A stretch of 64,000 nucleotides of DNA from Pasteurellaceae bacterium Macca (GTDB lineage Bacteria > Pseudomonadota > Gammaproteobacteria > Enterobacterales > Pasteurellaceae). The notes under the pieces were generated by a model that worked only from the letters and a program-made list of their open reading frames with translations, was not told the DNA's origin and made no database searches. The position numbers were made by a program, and so were the translations under genes. Numbering within the stretch: the stretch's first letter is position 1; every line of letters starts with the position of its first letter. The stretch lies in contig LVZB01000001.1 of NCBI GenBank assembly GCA_023101485.1, positions 496,001 through 560,000 of the forward strand. Reading direction: 5' to 3'. Shown here one piece after another: positions 17,822-28,565 of the stretch.

Positions 17822-17839
17822 TAAATTATTTTTAAGATT

Positions 17840-20800
17840 ATGATGCCCCAACCTCGTTTTATTCACCTCAAAGTTCATAGCGATTTCTCAATGATTAACG
17901 GTTTGGCTAAGGTCAAACCCTTAGTTAAAAAAACCGCGGAAAACGAAATGGTTGCCCTTGCACTGACCGATTTCACCAATTTTTGTGGGTTAGTGCGTTT
18001 TTACGGCGAAGCATTAAGTGCTGGGGTAAAACCGATTGTTGGGGTGGATATGCTGGTTCGCCCCGAACCCGAAAGCCAAGATTTCTACGAACTCACCCTC
18101 CTTGCCAAAAATAATGATGGCTACCGCAATATTACCCTTTTAATTTCAAAGGCTTATCAACAAGGCTATATTGAGTTCCCGGTTGTGGAAAAAGCGTGGT
18201 TAGCGGAACACGCCGAAGGGGTGATCATCCTTTCTGGTGGGCGATTAGGGGATGTGGGCAAGGCCTTACTCAAAGAGAATCAACATGAAGCGGAGCAACT
18301 GCTCGCTTTCTATCAGCAACATTTTCCCCAACATTACTACCTCTCCCTTTGTCGCACAGGGCGACCTGATGAGGAGCGTTACATTCAACAAGCGGTCGAA
18401 TTTGCACAACAGTTTGCACTCCCCGTTGTGGCAGTAAATGATGTGCTTTTCTTGCAAAAAGAGGATTTTGATGCCCATGAAATCCGTGTTGCCATTCACG
18501 ATAGCTTTACCCTTGATGATCCTAAACGTCCGCAAAAATACTCGCCTCAGCAATATTTTCGCACTGAGCAGGAAATGTGCGAGCTATTTGCCGATATTCC
18601 ACAGGCATTAGAAAATACGATCCAAATTGCCAAGCGGTGTAATGTAACGATTCGCTTAGGAGAATATTTCCTACCGAATTTCCCAACAGGGGAGCTTTCT
18701 ACAGAAGATTTTTTAGTCCAAAAATCCCGAGAAGGGCTAGAAGAACGCCTCGAGTTTCTCTTCCCTGATCCAGAAATTCGTGCCAACAAGCGGTCTGTTT
18801 ATGACGAACGTTTGCAAATCGAACTCGATGTGATTAACCAAATGGGCTTTCCGGGGTATTTCTTGATCGTCATGGAGTTTATCCAATGGTCGAAGGATAA
18901 CGATATCCCCGTTGGGCCGGGGCGAGGATCCGGGGCGGGTTCATTAGTCGCCTATGCGTTAAAAATCACTGACCTTGATCCCCTTGAGTTTGATCTCCTT
19001 TTCGAGCGTTTCCTTAATCCAGAACGGGTATCGATGCCAGACTTCGATGTGGATTTCTGTATGGACGGGCGAGATCGGGTGATTGAACACGTTTCTGACA
19101 CCTATGGTCGCCAAGCGGTTTCTCAAATCATCACTTTTGGTACGATGGCGGCGAAGGCGGTTATCCGAGATGTTGGGCGAGTATTAGGGCATTCATACAG
19201 CTTTTGCGACCGCATTTCTAAATTAGTGCCACCTGATCCGGGCATGACCCTTGCCAAAGCCTTCGCGGCTGAGCCGAAATTACAAGAACTCTACGATGCC
19301 GACGAAGAGGTACAAGCCCTCATTGATATGGCTCGCAAACTGGAAGGCGTTACCCGTAATGCCGGTAAGCACGCTGGGGGGTTGTAATTGCGCCAACAGC
19401 GATTACCGACTTCTCACCCCTGTATTGCGACTCCGAAGGTCTGCACCCTGTTACCCACTTTGATAAAAATGATGTGGAATATGCCGGCTTAGTCAAGTTT
19501 GACTTCTTAGGCTTGCGTACGCTGACGATCATTAAATGGGCGTTGGAGATGATTAACCAACGCCTTGAACAAGAGGGCAAGCCCCCTGTTCGGATTGAAA
19601 GTATTCCCCTTGATGATGAAAAAGCCTTTAAGTTACTCAAATCAGCGAAAACCACTGCCGTATTCCAGCTAGAATCCCGCGGTATGAAAGATCTCATTTC
19701 ACGCCTGCAACCGAGTAACTTTGAAGATATTATCGCCCTTGTGGCACTGTTCCGCCCCGGTCCATTAGAAGCCGGTATGGTGCAGAACTTTATCGACCGC
19801 AAACACGGCAACGAGCCGATTTCTTACCCCGATGCACAATATCAGCACGAGTGGCTTCAACCGATTTTAGAACCCACCTACGGCATTATTGTTTATCAAG
19901 AACAAGTCATGCAAATTGCCCAAGTTCTCGCTGGTTATACTCTCGGGGGCGCAGACTTGCTTCGCCGTGCGATGGGTAAGAAAAAGCCCGAAGAGATGGC
20001 CGCCCAACGGGAAATTTTTGAAAAAGGGGCGATTGAAAAAGGCGTCAATGGCGAATTGGCGATGAAGATCTTTGACTTGGTCGAGAAATTTGCAGGCTAT
20101 GGATTTAACAAATCTCACTCTGCCGCCTATGCCTTAGTGTCTTACCAGACATTGTGGTTGAAAACACACTACCCTGCGGAATTTATGGCGGCGGTAATGA
20201 CCTCGGAAATGGATAATACGGATAAGATCGTCGGCTTTTATGATGAATGTATCAACATAGGCTTAACCGTCGTTCCCCCTGATGTAAATAGCGGTAAGCA
20301 CCGTTTTAGCGTCAATGAAAAAGGGGAGATCGTGTATGGTTTAGGCGCAATTAAAGGCGTGGGCGAAGGACCGATTGAAGCCATTTTAGAAGCGCGCCAA
20401 CAAGCGGGCATTTTTAAAGATCTTTTTGATTTAACCGCTCGGGTCGATCTGAAAAAAATCAACCGCCGAACCTTTGAAGGGCTGATTATGTCCGGGGCAT
20501 TTGATAAATTAGGCCCTCACCGCGCGGCTTTGATGAAAAATCTAGACGATGCCTTAAAAGCCTCCGATCAACATAGCAAAATGGAAGCCCTCGGGCAAAG
20601 TGATATGTTCGGCGTACTGACCGAAACGCCTGAAGAAGTGCAAAATGCCTACGCCAATACACCAAAATGGACGGAACAAGTCGTTTTAGAGGGAGAAAAA
20701 TCCACCCTCGGTTTATACCTCAGTGGGCATCCTATTGGGCGTTTTATCAAGGAGCTTTCTCACTATGCTTCCACCCGTTTAAATGAATTGCAACCCACTT

Positions 20801-21318
20801 ACCGTGGTCAAACCGCTACCGTCGCAGGGATTGTGATGGCTTCTCGGGTGGCGATTACCAAAAAAGGCAACCGCATTGGTATTGCCACCATTGAAGATCG
20901 CTCGGGGAAATTAGATCTTACGCTGTTCTCCGAAGCGTTAGATACCTACGGCGAGCTACTGCAAAAAGATCAAATCGTGATCGCAACAGGGTCTGTGCAA
21001 CACGATGATTTCAGCGGTGGGCTGAAAATGTCGGTTCGAGAAGTGATTACCCTCGATGATGCCCGCGCCCGTTATGCCAAAAGTTTAGCCCTCGCGATTC
21101 ATCAAGAGCAGATTACCCCCACTTTTATCAAAACCTTGGGCAGTATTATCACCCCCCATAAAGCGGGAACGCTCCCCCTCCACTTCTACTACCAAAGCCC
21201 AGAAGGACGTGTTTTACTCAAAGGCGGAGTGGAGTGGCGCGTGACTCCAAAAGAAGAGATGTTAGTAAAACTCAAAGAATTTCTTGGTGAAAACGCTGTG
21301 GAATTGGAATTTGAATAA
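17840..21318 (+). CDS. dnaE: DNA polymerase III alpha subunit, reading frame broken by one missing G
   Basis: This is the replicative polymerase catalytic subunit. The N-terminal PHP domain starts [17 protein letters not shown]. The polymerase active-site region has [17 protein letters not shown] and the acids in [13 protein letters not shown] (about residue 400). Helix-hairpin-helix and OB domains lie in the second half. As given, frame 1 ends at 19387 right after NAGKHAGGL, and the rest continues in another frame to 21318. Inserting one G in the run at 19376-19381 gives [15 protein letters not shown] without a break and a protein of 1159 residues, the H. influenzae length. The gene is essential, so this is most likely a sequence error. 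Two uptake signals lie inside (18388, 18786). Confidence 0.93.
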
Positions 21319-21326
21319 GGCAAATT

Positions 21327-22574
21327 ATGAATGTAATGACAAAAATAAAGGATAGCGCTCCCCTCTGGACAAGCGTACTCATTGGGCTATTTTTCCTGCT
21401 TTTTTTACACTTTAAAGCCAGCTATACCGCATTAGCCGTGGTAATGTCTTTAATCGGTTTGGTGCTCGTCGGTATTCAAATTAAACAGAAAAATAGGCAA
21501 CTTTCGGGGGAGAATAAAGCCCTCGTCATCGCTTTTGTTTGCTATTTTATTCTTTTTGTACTCTCTTTGATTATCCACAAAGGCAAAGGAAGTGAATTAG
21601 ATCTGCCCAGCCGTGCTTTATTAGCGCTCCTTGCCCTAGCCACTTTTTTACACTTTAAACCGAATGGGAAGTGGGTGATGTGGTCGCTACTCATCGCCTC
21701 CGGTGTAGCAGGGTTTACGGCGATTTATCAATTTTTTGTGCTGAAATACCGCTTTCTGTTCCCTGCCCATATGTATATTCAAGCAGGTGGCGCATTGATG
21801 TTATTTAGCTTATTTTCCCTTGCCCTTTTCTTCTATTTTCAAGCCCAAGGGAAAAAAGCCTTAATGTTGGTAAGCCTACTCACTAGTGGTTTAGCGATTA
21901 TTGGCTGTTTTCTCAATCAATCTCGTGGGGCTTGGGCTGCACTACCTGCTGGGTTAGTCATTATTCTCTTTTTTAATCGTAAAAATATTTCTAAATGGTT
22001 TTGGATCTTTCTTCTCATAACCACTCTTATCGGGGGAGCCTTTACAGGTAAAGTCATTGAAAAGCGCTTTGTACAAGCAAAAAATGATGTCGTTGCCTAT
22101 GTAGAACGTAATAAAAGCAACACCTCCCTCGGCGCACGGTTTGATATGTGGAAAAGCGCACTAATCGGCATCCAAGAAAAACCCCTCCTTGGCTGGGGCT
22201 TACAAGGCGTAAAAGCAATGCGTAAGCAACATGTTGCACAAGGATTAGTCAGCCCTGCAATTGCCGGATTTGACCATGCCCATAACCAATACCTACAAGA
22301 TACTTCTGCTAGAGGTATCTTCGGCTTACTCACCCTTCTTGGTATTTTTCTCGTGCCGTTAAACTTATTTTGGCGAAATTTAGCCCATAATGCCGAAACT
22401 CGGCTCTGGGGACTTTTAGGCATTTTACAAGTTAGCTCCGTAATGGTGTATTCCCTAAGCCAATCTTTTTTATCTCATAATTCGGGTGCGGTTTTCTATT
22501 TCTTTGGTGTGGCTATTTTCTACGCCTTGCAAAAAAATGCCAAAAATCGACCGCTTGTAAAGGAGCAAACCTAG
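21327..22574 (+). CDS. O-antigen ligase / Wzy-type membrane protein (WaaL-like)
   Basis: This is a 415-residue polytopic inner-membrane protein with about 11 hydrophobic segments and one large periplasmic loop (about 245-320). The loop carries the family pattern SLGARFDMWKSAL...PLLGWG, then HAHNQYLQ near residue 310. These are features of the Wzy_C/O-antigen ligase superfamily, which joins a polymer or oligosaccharide to lipid A-core or similar acceptors. The gene lies between dnaE and waaA, so a role in outer-core LPS assembly is likely. Ligase and polymerase cannot be told apart here. Start ATG 21327 follows AAGG. Confidence 0.82.
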   Translation: MNVMTKIKDSAPLWTSVLIGLFFLLFLHFKASYTALAVVMSLIGLVLVGIQIKQKNRQLSGENKALVIAFVCYFILFVLSLIIHKGKGSELDLPSRALLALLALATFLHFKPNGKWVMWSLLIASGVAGFTAIYQFFVLKYRFLFPAHMYIQAGGALMLFSLFSLALFFYFQAQGKKALMLVSLLTSGLAIIGCFLNQSRGAWAALPAGLVIILFFNRKNISKWFWIFLLITTLIGGAFTGKVIEKRFVQAKNDVVAYVERNKSNTSLGARFDMWKSALIGIQEKPLLGWGLQGVKAMRKQHVAQGLVSPAIAGFDHAHNQYLQDTSARGIFGLLTLLGIFLVPLNLFWRNLAHNAETRLWGLLGILQVSSVMVYSLSQSFLSHNSGAVFYFFGVAIFYALQKNAKNRPLVKEQT

Positions 22575-22576
22575 CT

Positions 22577-23857
22577 ATGTTGCGATTTTTTTATACATTG
22601 TTGAGCTACCTTATTCAGCCCCTTTTGTTGCTGATGATGTATAAGCGTAGCCTCAAACAGCCAAGCTATGGCAAACGCTTACCTGAGCGTTACGGCTTTT
22701 ATGGCGAAAACCCGCAGCCACAACCTAATGGCATTGTGATCCACGCCGCTTCCGTGGGAGAAGTCATCGCGGCAACACCATTAGTGCGCGCGATTCAAGC
22801 AAAATACCCGACTCTACCAATTACCCTCACAACCGTCACCCCCACAGGTTCAGATCGCGTAAAAGCCGCCTTTGGAGAGAAGGTGTCACACTTTTATCTG
22901 CCCTATGATTTACCCGCTTCGATTAGACGCTTTTTACAGTTTGTCCAACCGAAATTGTTTATTGTGATTGAAACGGAACTCTGGCCAAATCTGATTCGCC
23001 AGATGAATTTAAACCGCATTCCTTTTGTCATTGCTAATGCTCGGCTTTCCCCCCGTTCCGCCAAAAGATATAGCTGGATTCATTCCCATGTTAAAAATAT
23101 GCTGAGTGAAATTCGCTTAATCTTAGCCCAAGATCATATTAGTGCTGATCGCTATATTTCCCTTGGATTTCCCCCTGAACGCTTAATTAACACGGGGAAT
23201 TTGAAATTCGATTTGGAGATCAGCCAAGCACAACGCGAACAAATTAAATTGACTGCGGCGGCGTTGAATATCCAACACCGTGCCGTCTGGGTCGCCGGCA
23301 GCACCCACGAGGGCGAGGAAAAAATTATCCTCGATGCACATCAACAGCTCCTTGAAATCTATCCAGATCTGGTGCTGATCCTCGTTCCTCGCCACCCAGA
23401 ACGTTTTAATGAAGTGGAAACTTTGCTGAAAAAAATGGCCATCCCCTATGTAAAACGTTCGACACGGGAAGCCTTAAACGAAGAAACCCAAGTGCTCTTT
23501 GGCGACACCATGGGGGAGATGATGCTCCTCTACGGCTTAGCACAAATTGCCTTTGTTGGGGGGAGTTTAGTCCACCACGGTGGGCATAACCCCTTAGAGC
23601 CGATTGCCTTTGAACTACCGGTCATTTCCGGAGTGCATACCTTTAATTTCCCTGAAATTTTCGCCAAACTCCGCCATGTAAATGGGGTATTGGAAATCGG
23701 TAGTGAAGTGAAAAATTTAGTCGATGCGGTGGCCTTCCTCCTTGCGCACCCTGAACTTCAGCAAAAAATGAGCCAAGCAGGCTTTGCTGTGTTGCGTGAG
23801 AATCAAGGCGCTTTGAGACGTCATTTAGATCTGCTTTCCCCCTATCTAGAGAAATAG
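22577..23857 (+). CDS. waaA: 3-deoxy-D-manno-octulosonic acid (Kdo) transferase
   Basis: WaaA transfers Kdo from CMP-Kdo to lipid IVA, the first step of LPS core assembly. The 426-residue protein has an N-terminal membrane anchor, a GT30 N-domain with HAASVGEVIAATPLV (about 55-70), the signature ETELWPNLI (about 137), and a C-terminal donor domain with HGGHNPLEPIAF (about 334). It starts 2 bases after the ligase-like gene and is followed by coaD, the classical waaA-coaD pair. In Pasteurellaceae the enzyme usually adds a single Kdo that is then phosphorylated; the kinase gene is not in the window. Confidence 0.95.
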   Translation: MLRFFYTLLSYLIQPLLLLMMYKRSLKQPSYGKRLPERYGFYGENPQPQPNGIVIHAASVGEVIAATPLVRAIQAKYPTLPITLTTVTPTGSDRVKAAFGEKVSHFYLPYDLPASIRRFLQFVQPKLFIVIETELWPNLIRQMNLNRIPFVIANARLSPRSAKRYSWIHSHVKNMLSEIRLILAQDHISADRYISLGFPPERLINTGNLKFDLEISQAQREQIKLTAAALNIQHRAVWVAGSTHEGEEKIILDAHQQLLEIYPDLVLILVPRHPERFNEVETLLKKMAIPYVKRSTREALNEETQVLFGDTMGEMMLLYGLAQIAFVGGSLVHHGGHNPLEPIAFELPVISGVHTFNFPEIFAKLRHVNGVLEIGSEVKNLVDAVAFLLAHPELQQKMSQAGFAVLRENQGALRRHLDLLSPYLEK

Positions 23858-23860
23858 CTC

Positions 23861-24330
23861 ATGAAACCTGTAATTTATGCTGGCACTTTCGACCCCATCA
23901 CCCACGGGCATCTTGATATTATTGAGCGAGCGACCCAACTATTTGAAACCGTGATTGTCGCTGTCGCCAAAAACCCGAGTAAGCATCCCCTTTTTGAATT
24001 GGCACAACGGGTCGAATTAGTCCAACAAAGCTGTGCCCATTTACCCCAAGTAAAAGTCATTGGATTTAGTGGATTACTGGTGGATTTAGCCGCCGAACAG
24101 CAGGCAAGTACCTTAATTCGCGGGATTCGAGGGGGGATGATATCGATTATGAAATTCAACTTGCACAGCTTAATCATGAACTCGACGGCACATTAGACAC
24201 CCTCTTTTTCCCCCCGTCGGTGAAGTGGCGTTATCTCTCCTCCACCATGGTTCGGGAAATCTACCGCCACCACGGCGATGTCAGCCCCTTTGTTCCACCA
24301 GCCGTGTTTAAAGCGTTAAGTGAGCGATAA
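23861..24330 (+). CDS. coaD: Phosphopantetheine adenylyltransferase, reading frame broken by one missing G
   Basis: CoaD makes dephospho-CoA from 4'-phosphopantetheine and ATP. The start [21 protein letters not shown] shows the nucleotidyltransferase HxGH motif. The frame fails after [10 protein letters not shown]: the run of six G at 24131-24136 would need seven to continue as [20 protein letters not shown]. With that base restored the protein runs to the TAA at 24328-24330, has 156 residues and includes the C-terminal SSTMVREI motif. The gene is essential in bacteria, so a homopolymer error is likely. It starts 3 bases after the waaA stop. Confidence 0.92.
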
Positions 24331-24333
24331 ATC

Positions 24334-24397
24334 ACAAGCGGTCAAATTTCTCTCTATATTTGCACCAGCAAAAAGTGTGAAAAATTTGACCGCTTGT
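24334..24397. terminator. Inverted pair of uptake signal sequences, bidirectional terminator
   Basis: ACAAGCGGTCAAATTT at 24334-24349 is the exact reverse complement of AAATTTGACCGCTTGT at 24382-24397. The 16-bp stem lies between the convergent coaD and lolE genes and can end transcription from both sides. Confidence 0.8.
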
Positions 24398-24407
24398 AAG
24401 GGCGAAA

Positions 24408-25658
24408 TTAATGACCGCTAAGGACTTTGGCGGGTTCTAGTTTGGATGCACGCAGGGCAGGATAAAGGCTAGCGACAAGGCTTAGGATCACGGTGGCAAG
24501 TAGCACCCATGCAATATCTAGCCAATGAATTTCGCTGGGGAGGAAATCGATAAAATAGACCCCATCGGAAAGCAATTTTATGCCGATAAACTGCTCCACA
24601 CTTTTAATGATCGCCGTTAAATTCACGGCCACTAACACACCAAGCACCACGCCGGATAATGCACCTTTCATCCCTGAAATTAAGCCATACCAGAGAAAAA
24701 TCCGCTGAATAAAGCGGTTATTCGCGCCGAGGGTGCGAAAAATGGCGATGTCCCCTTGTTTATCTTTCACTGCCATAACAAGGGTGGAGATAATGTTAAA
24801 GCACGCCACGCCAATCACTAATACCATCGCAATGTACATCACGGTGCGAATGAGCTGAATGTCGTTGTACATATAACCAAATTTATCGATCCACGTTTGT
24901 AGATAAAGAATTTGTGGGTAATTTTCTAGTGCGGGGAAGCTCAGCTCTTTTACTTTAAAAGGCGAATTAAGTGCTAATTCAACGCCGGAATAATGCCCTT
25001 CGGGATATTCTAGCAATTCCTGCGCCTTCGCAAGGGGAAGGAGGGCGTAGCTGTGGTCAAGCTGACCGTCTAAACGCAAAATTCCCGAAACCTCTAAATT
25101 AAAGCGTAACGGTTGGGCGAGCTGCCCGTCCTCTGTTGGTTGTGGAAGGAGAAGCGTGACTTCATCCCCCACTTCGATAGCAAGATCCCTGGCAATCCCT
25201 GCGCCAAGCACCAATCCGCCTTGTTGTTCAAAGGCTTGCCACTGTTTTTCGGGAATAAATTGGCTTAACTGACTCGTTTGACGCTGTTTTTGTGGATCAA
25301 TACCTCGCACTTGGGCAATTTTTAGCTTCGAGCCATTTTCAATTAACGCGGTAAAGCTCACAAAAGGTGAGGTAGCTTTCACATCAGGGTGCTGTGCTAA
25401 AAGGCTTTCAAGGGATTCGCCTTTTTCAATGACCCCAGCCCCCCCTTGTTGATAGGCCAGAATTTCGCCGTGGGGCACAACCGAAAGTACTCGTTGATTT
25501 AATTCACGCTCAAAACCGTTCATGGCACTCAATCCAATAATCAGCACGGCGACCCCTAGGGCAATACCAATACTTGAAAAAAGGGAAATAAGCGACACTA
25601 AGCGATTTTTTTGTTGGCCTCTTTGGTAACGCCAGCTAATAAAAAAGGGGGTATTCAT
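24408..25658 (-). CDS. lolE: Lipoprotein-releasing system permease (LolC/LolE family)
   Basis: This is the transmembrane subunit of the LolCDE ABC transporter that lifts outer-membrane lipoproteins from the inner membrane to LolA. The 416-residue protein has one N-terminal membrane helix (about 20-45), a large periplasmic domain, and three C-terminal helices (about 270-400). The FtsX/MacB-type cytoplasmic motif [19 protein letters not shown] is at about 290. The ATG overlaps the lolD stop by four bases. Only one permease gene is present here; a lolC gene is not adjacent. Assignment to LolE and not LolC rests on position after lolD and is moderately sure. Confidence 0.88.
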   Translation of the reverse strand: MNTPFFISWRYQRGQQKNRLVSLISLFSSIGIALGVAVLIIGLSAMNGFERELNQRVLSVVPHGEILAYQQGGAGVIEKGESLESLLAQHPDVKATSPFVSFTALIENGSKLKIAQVRGIDPQKQRQTSQLSQFIPEKQWQAFEQQGGLVLGAGIARDLAIEVGDEVTLLLPQPTEDGQLAQPLRFNLEVSGILRLDGQLDHSYALLPLAKAQELLEYPEGHYSGVELALNSPFKVKELSFPALENYPQILYLQTWIDKFGYMYNDIQLIRTVMYIAMVLVIGVACFNIISTLVMAVKDKQGDIAIFRTLGANNRFIQRIFLWYGLISGMKGALSGVVLGVLVAVNLTAIIKSVEQFIGIKLLSDGVYFIDFLPSEIHWLDIAWVLLATVILSLVASLYPALRASKLEPAKVLSGH

Positions 25659-26341
25659 TGGCTTGCCTCACGCAGAACGCCATCTTGCATAATCAAACGG
25701 CGGTTGAGTTTATCCGCAAGGCTTAAATCGTGGGTGACGAGTAAAAACGCGATATTTTGTTCCACATTGAGTCTTTTAATCAGCTCGAAAATGCTCTCCG
25801 TGGTTTTTTGGTCGAGATTCCCCGTTGGCTCGTCCGCCAGTACTAACGCCGGCTGATTAACTAAGGCGCGCGCAATGGCAACACGCTGGCGTTCTCCCCC
25901 CGAAAGTGCCGAAGGGCGGTGGTGAATACGGTGGGATAAGCCCACTGCTTGGAGCATTTTTTCCGCCCGTTCGCGTGCTTCACTGCGATTTTGTTGCCCG
26001 ATAAGCATCGGCATCATCACATTTTCGAGGGCAGAAAAATCAGCCATTAAATGGTGAAATTGATAAACAAAGCCTAAATTTTGGTTACGCAATGTGGCTA
26101 ATGCATTACTCCCCAGTTTTTGCAAGGATTGCCCTTTAATAAAAACTTCCCCTTCACTTGGCTGATCTAACCCACCTAAAGTATGAAGAAGCGTACTTTT
26201 GCCCGATCCAGAACTTCCCACAATGGCAACAAGTTCGCCACTGTTCATCGAAAAAGAGACCTTTTTCAACACTTGGGTGGTGTTTTCACCCTCTTGATAA
26301 AATTTGCTGATCTGATCACAACGGAGTAATTCATTGTTCAT
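25655..26341 (-). CDS. lolD: Lipoprotein-releasing system ATPase LolD
   Basis: This is the cytoplasmic ATPase that powers lipoprotein release. The 228-residue protein has Walker [10 protein letters not shown] (42-50), the MacB/LolD-type Q-loop region [20 protein letters not shown] (about 91-110), the signature [15 protein letters not shown] (about 145), and Walker [13 protein letters not shown] (about 166). The HHL motif is characteristic of LolD. It is divergent from eno and overlaps lolE by ATGA. Confidence 0.95.
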   Translation of the reverse strand: MNNELLRCDQISKFYQEGENTTQVLKKVSFSMNSGELVAIVGSSGSGKSTLLHTLGGLDQPSEGEVFIKGQSLQKLGSNALATLRNQNLGFVYQFHHLMADFSALENVMMPMLIGQQNRSEARERAEKMLQAVGLSHRIHHRPSALSGGERQRVAIARALVNQPALVLADEPTGNLDQKTTESIFELIKRLNVEQNIAFLLVTHDLSLADKLNRRLIMQDGVLREASQ

Positions 26342-26478
26342 GTTTGTCGTTCTTATTGGTTATTCCATGGAAATTCAGGGCATTATAGCGGATTTTAAAC
26401 CTTAAAGATTTAACCCATTTCATTTTGTCGCATTCTCACCGCTAAAATGCCCAATAAGATCAAATTCCCCGCAGATTT

Positions 26479-26494
26479 TGTGAAGCGGATCACT
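26479..26494. promoter_or_regulatory. Candidate CRP-binding site in the lolD-eno divergent region
   Basis: TGTGAAGCGGATCACT matches TGTGA-N6-TCACA at 9 of 10 positions. A possible eno promoter lies downstream (AAGACA at 26502, TACTAT at 26525), which would place the site near -50. Which gene it serves is not clear. Confidence 0.5.
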
Positions 26495-26564
26495 TTTTTG
26501 CAAGACAAAAGGGCAAAATCCCTTTACTATACGCAAGTTTTTTTAATCTTAACTTCCATATTAG

Positions 26565-27878
<1,314 letters not shown>

Positions 27879-27905
27879 TTCGCTAACGACAAACTTTTCA
27901 TCAAA

Positions 27906-27933
27906 AAAACACCGCTTGTTAAGCGGTGTTTTT
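27906..27933 (+). terminator. eno terminator
   Basis: AACACCGCTT / AAGCGGTGTT with a three-base loop is flanked by A and T runs. It lies between eno and the next ORF. Confidence 0.92.
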
Positions 27934-27961
27934 ATATCGACTTCTTTCAAAAGGAATCTTT

Positions 27962-28378
27962 ATGCTCTATTCCGTTTTAGATGATCAACTGCTCATTGGC
28001 ACACCTTACCGCACAGGGGCGCATTCAACCACACAGGAACATTTAGTGGTGATGTTTGAAGACGATGGCGAAACCGGCTATTTTTATGCGATGGATCTGC
28101 ACCAAAAGGCAAATCCTGTGGTGGATAGCCTTTTTGTCTATGCGGTCAGTGATGTGGAAAAAAACAGCCTAAAAGAACCCCGCCGTTTGCAAATCTGTTG
28201 GGACGAAGCCGGCTATAAAGGGGTGCTACTGATTAACGACTACCCCCACGCCGTCTTTGATTTTCGACATTTTATCGGCTACAACCGCACAAAATTCCCC
28301 GAGCCTGAACTCGGCAGTATGTGGCAACATAAAGAAGCCACAGCGGAGTTAGTTGATCAGTGGTTACTTGGAAAATAG
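27962..28378 (+). CDS. Conserved hypothetical protein (possibly DUF2251)
   Basis: This is a 138-residue soluble protein without signal peptide or membrane segment. It opens MLYSVLDDQLLIGTPYRTG and has alternating beta-rich and acidic stretches, for example VVMFEDDGETGYFYAMD near residue 27 and VLLINDYPHAVFDF near residue 90. I recall a DUF2251 family in Pasteurellaceae with this profile, but I cannot verify membership. The ATG at 27962 is chosen because AAAGGAA lies 7 bases upstream; the in-frame extension to 27926 lies within the eno terminator. No function is assigned. Confidence 0.75.
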   Translation: MLYSVLDDQLLIGTPYRTGAHSTTQEHLVVMFEDDGETGYFYAMDLHQKANPVVDSLFVYAVSDVEKNSLKEPRRLQICWDEAGYKGVLLINDYPHAVFDFRHFIGYNRTKFPEPELGSMWQHKEATAELVDQWLLGK

Positions 28379-28443
28379 AAAAGGGTTAAACTCTCTCCTT
28401 AATCGGAAAAAGAGTTTTTCTCATTTGCATTATTGATAGGTAA

Positions 28444-28458
28444 AAGGAATTATTATCA
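28444..28458. promoter_or_regulatory. Weak Fur-like box upstream of dps
   Basis: The 15-mer ends in a perfect half-site ATTATCA and matches the Fur consensus at 10 of 14 positions. It lies about 45 bases before the -35. Iron control of dps would make sense, but the match is weak. Confidence 0.25.
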
Positions 28459-28482
28459 TTTATTCGATTAGTAAATTCTATC

Positions 28483-28532
28483 AAATGGATAAGTTATATC
28501 CATTTTACCCATAATAAAATTTGGTTTATACT
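28483..28532 (+). promoter_or_regulatory. dps promoter with overlapping inverted repeat
   Basis: TTTACC (28504-28509), a 17-base spacer and TATACT (28527-28532) form the promoter. A perfect 9-bp inverted repeat AAATGGATA-N5-TATCCATTT (28483-28505) ends at the -35 and looks like an operator. It does not match the OxyR or Fur consensus. Confidence 0.55.
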
Positions 28533-28565
28533 ACTTTCAATTCATTCAATAAGAGGAACATCAAA

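Noticed and set aside
19370-19400. Programmed ribosomal frameshift in dnaE
   Set aside because: A G run could allow slippage, but two other conserved genes in the window show the same single-G loss. A common sequencing cause is simpler.
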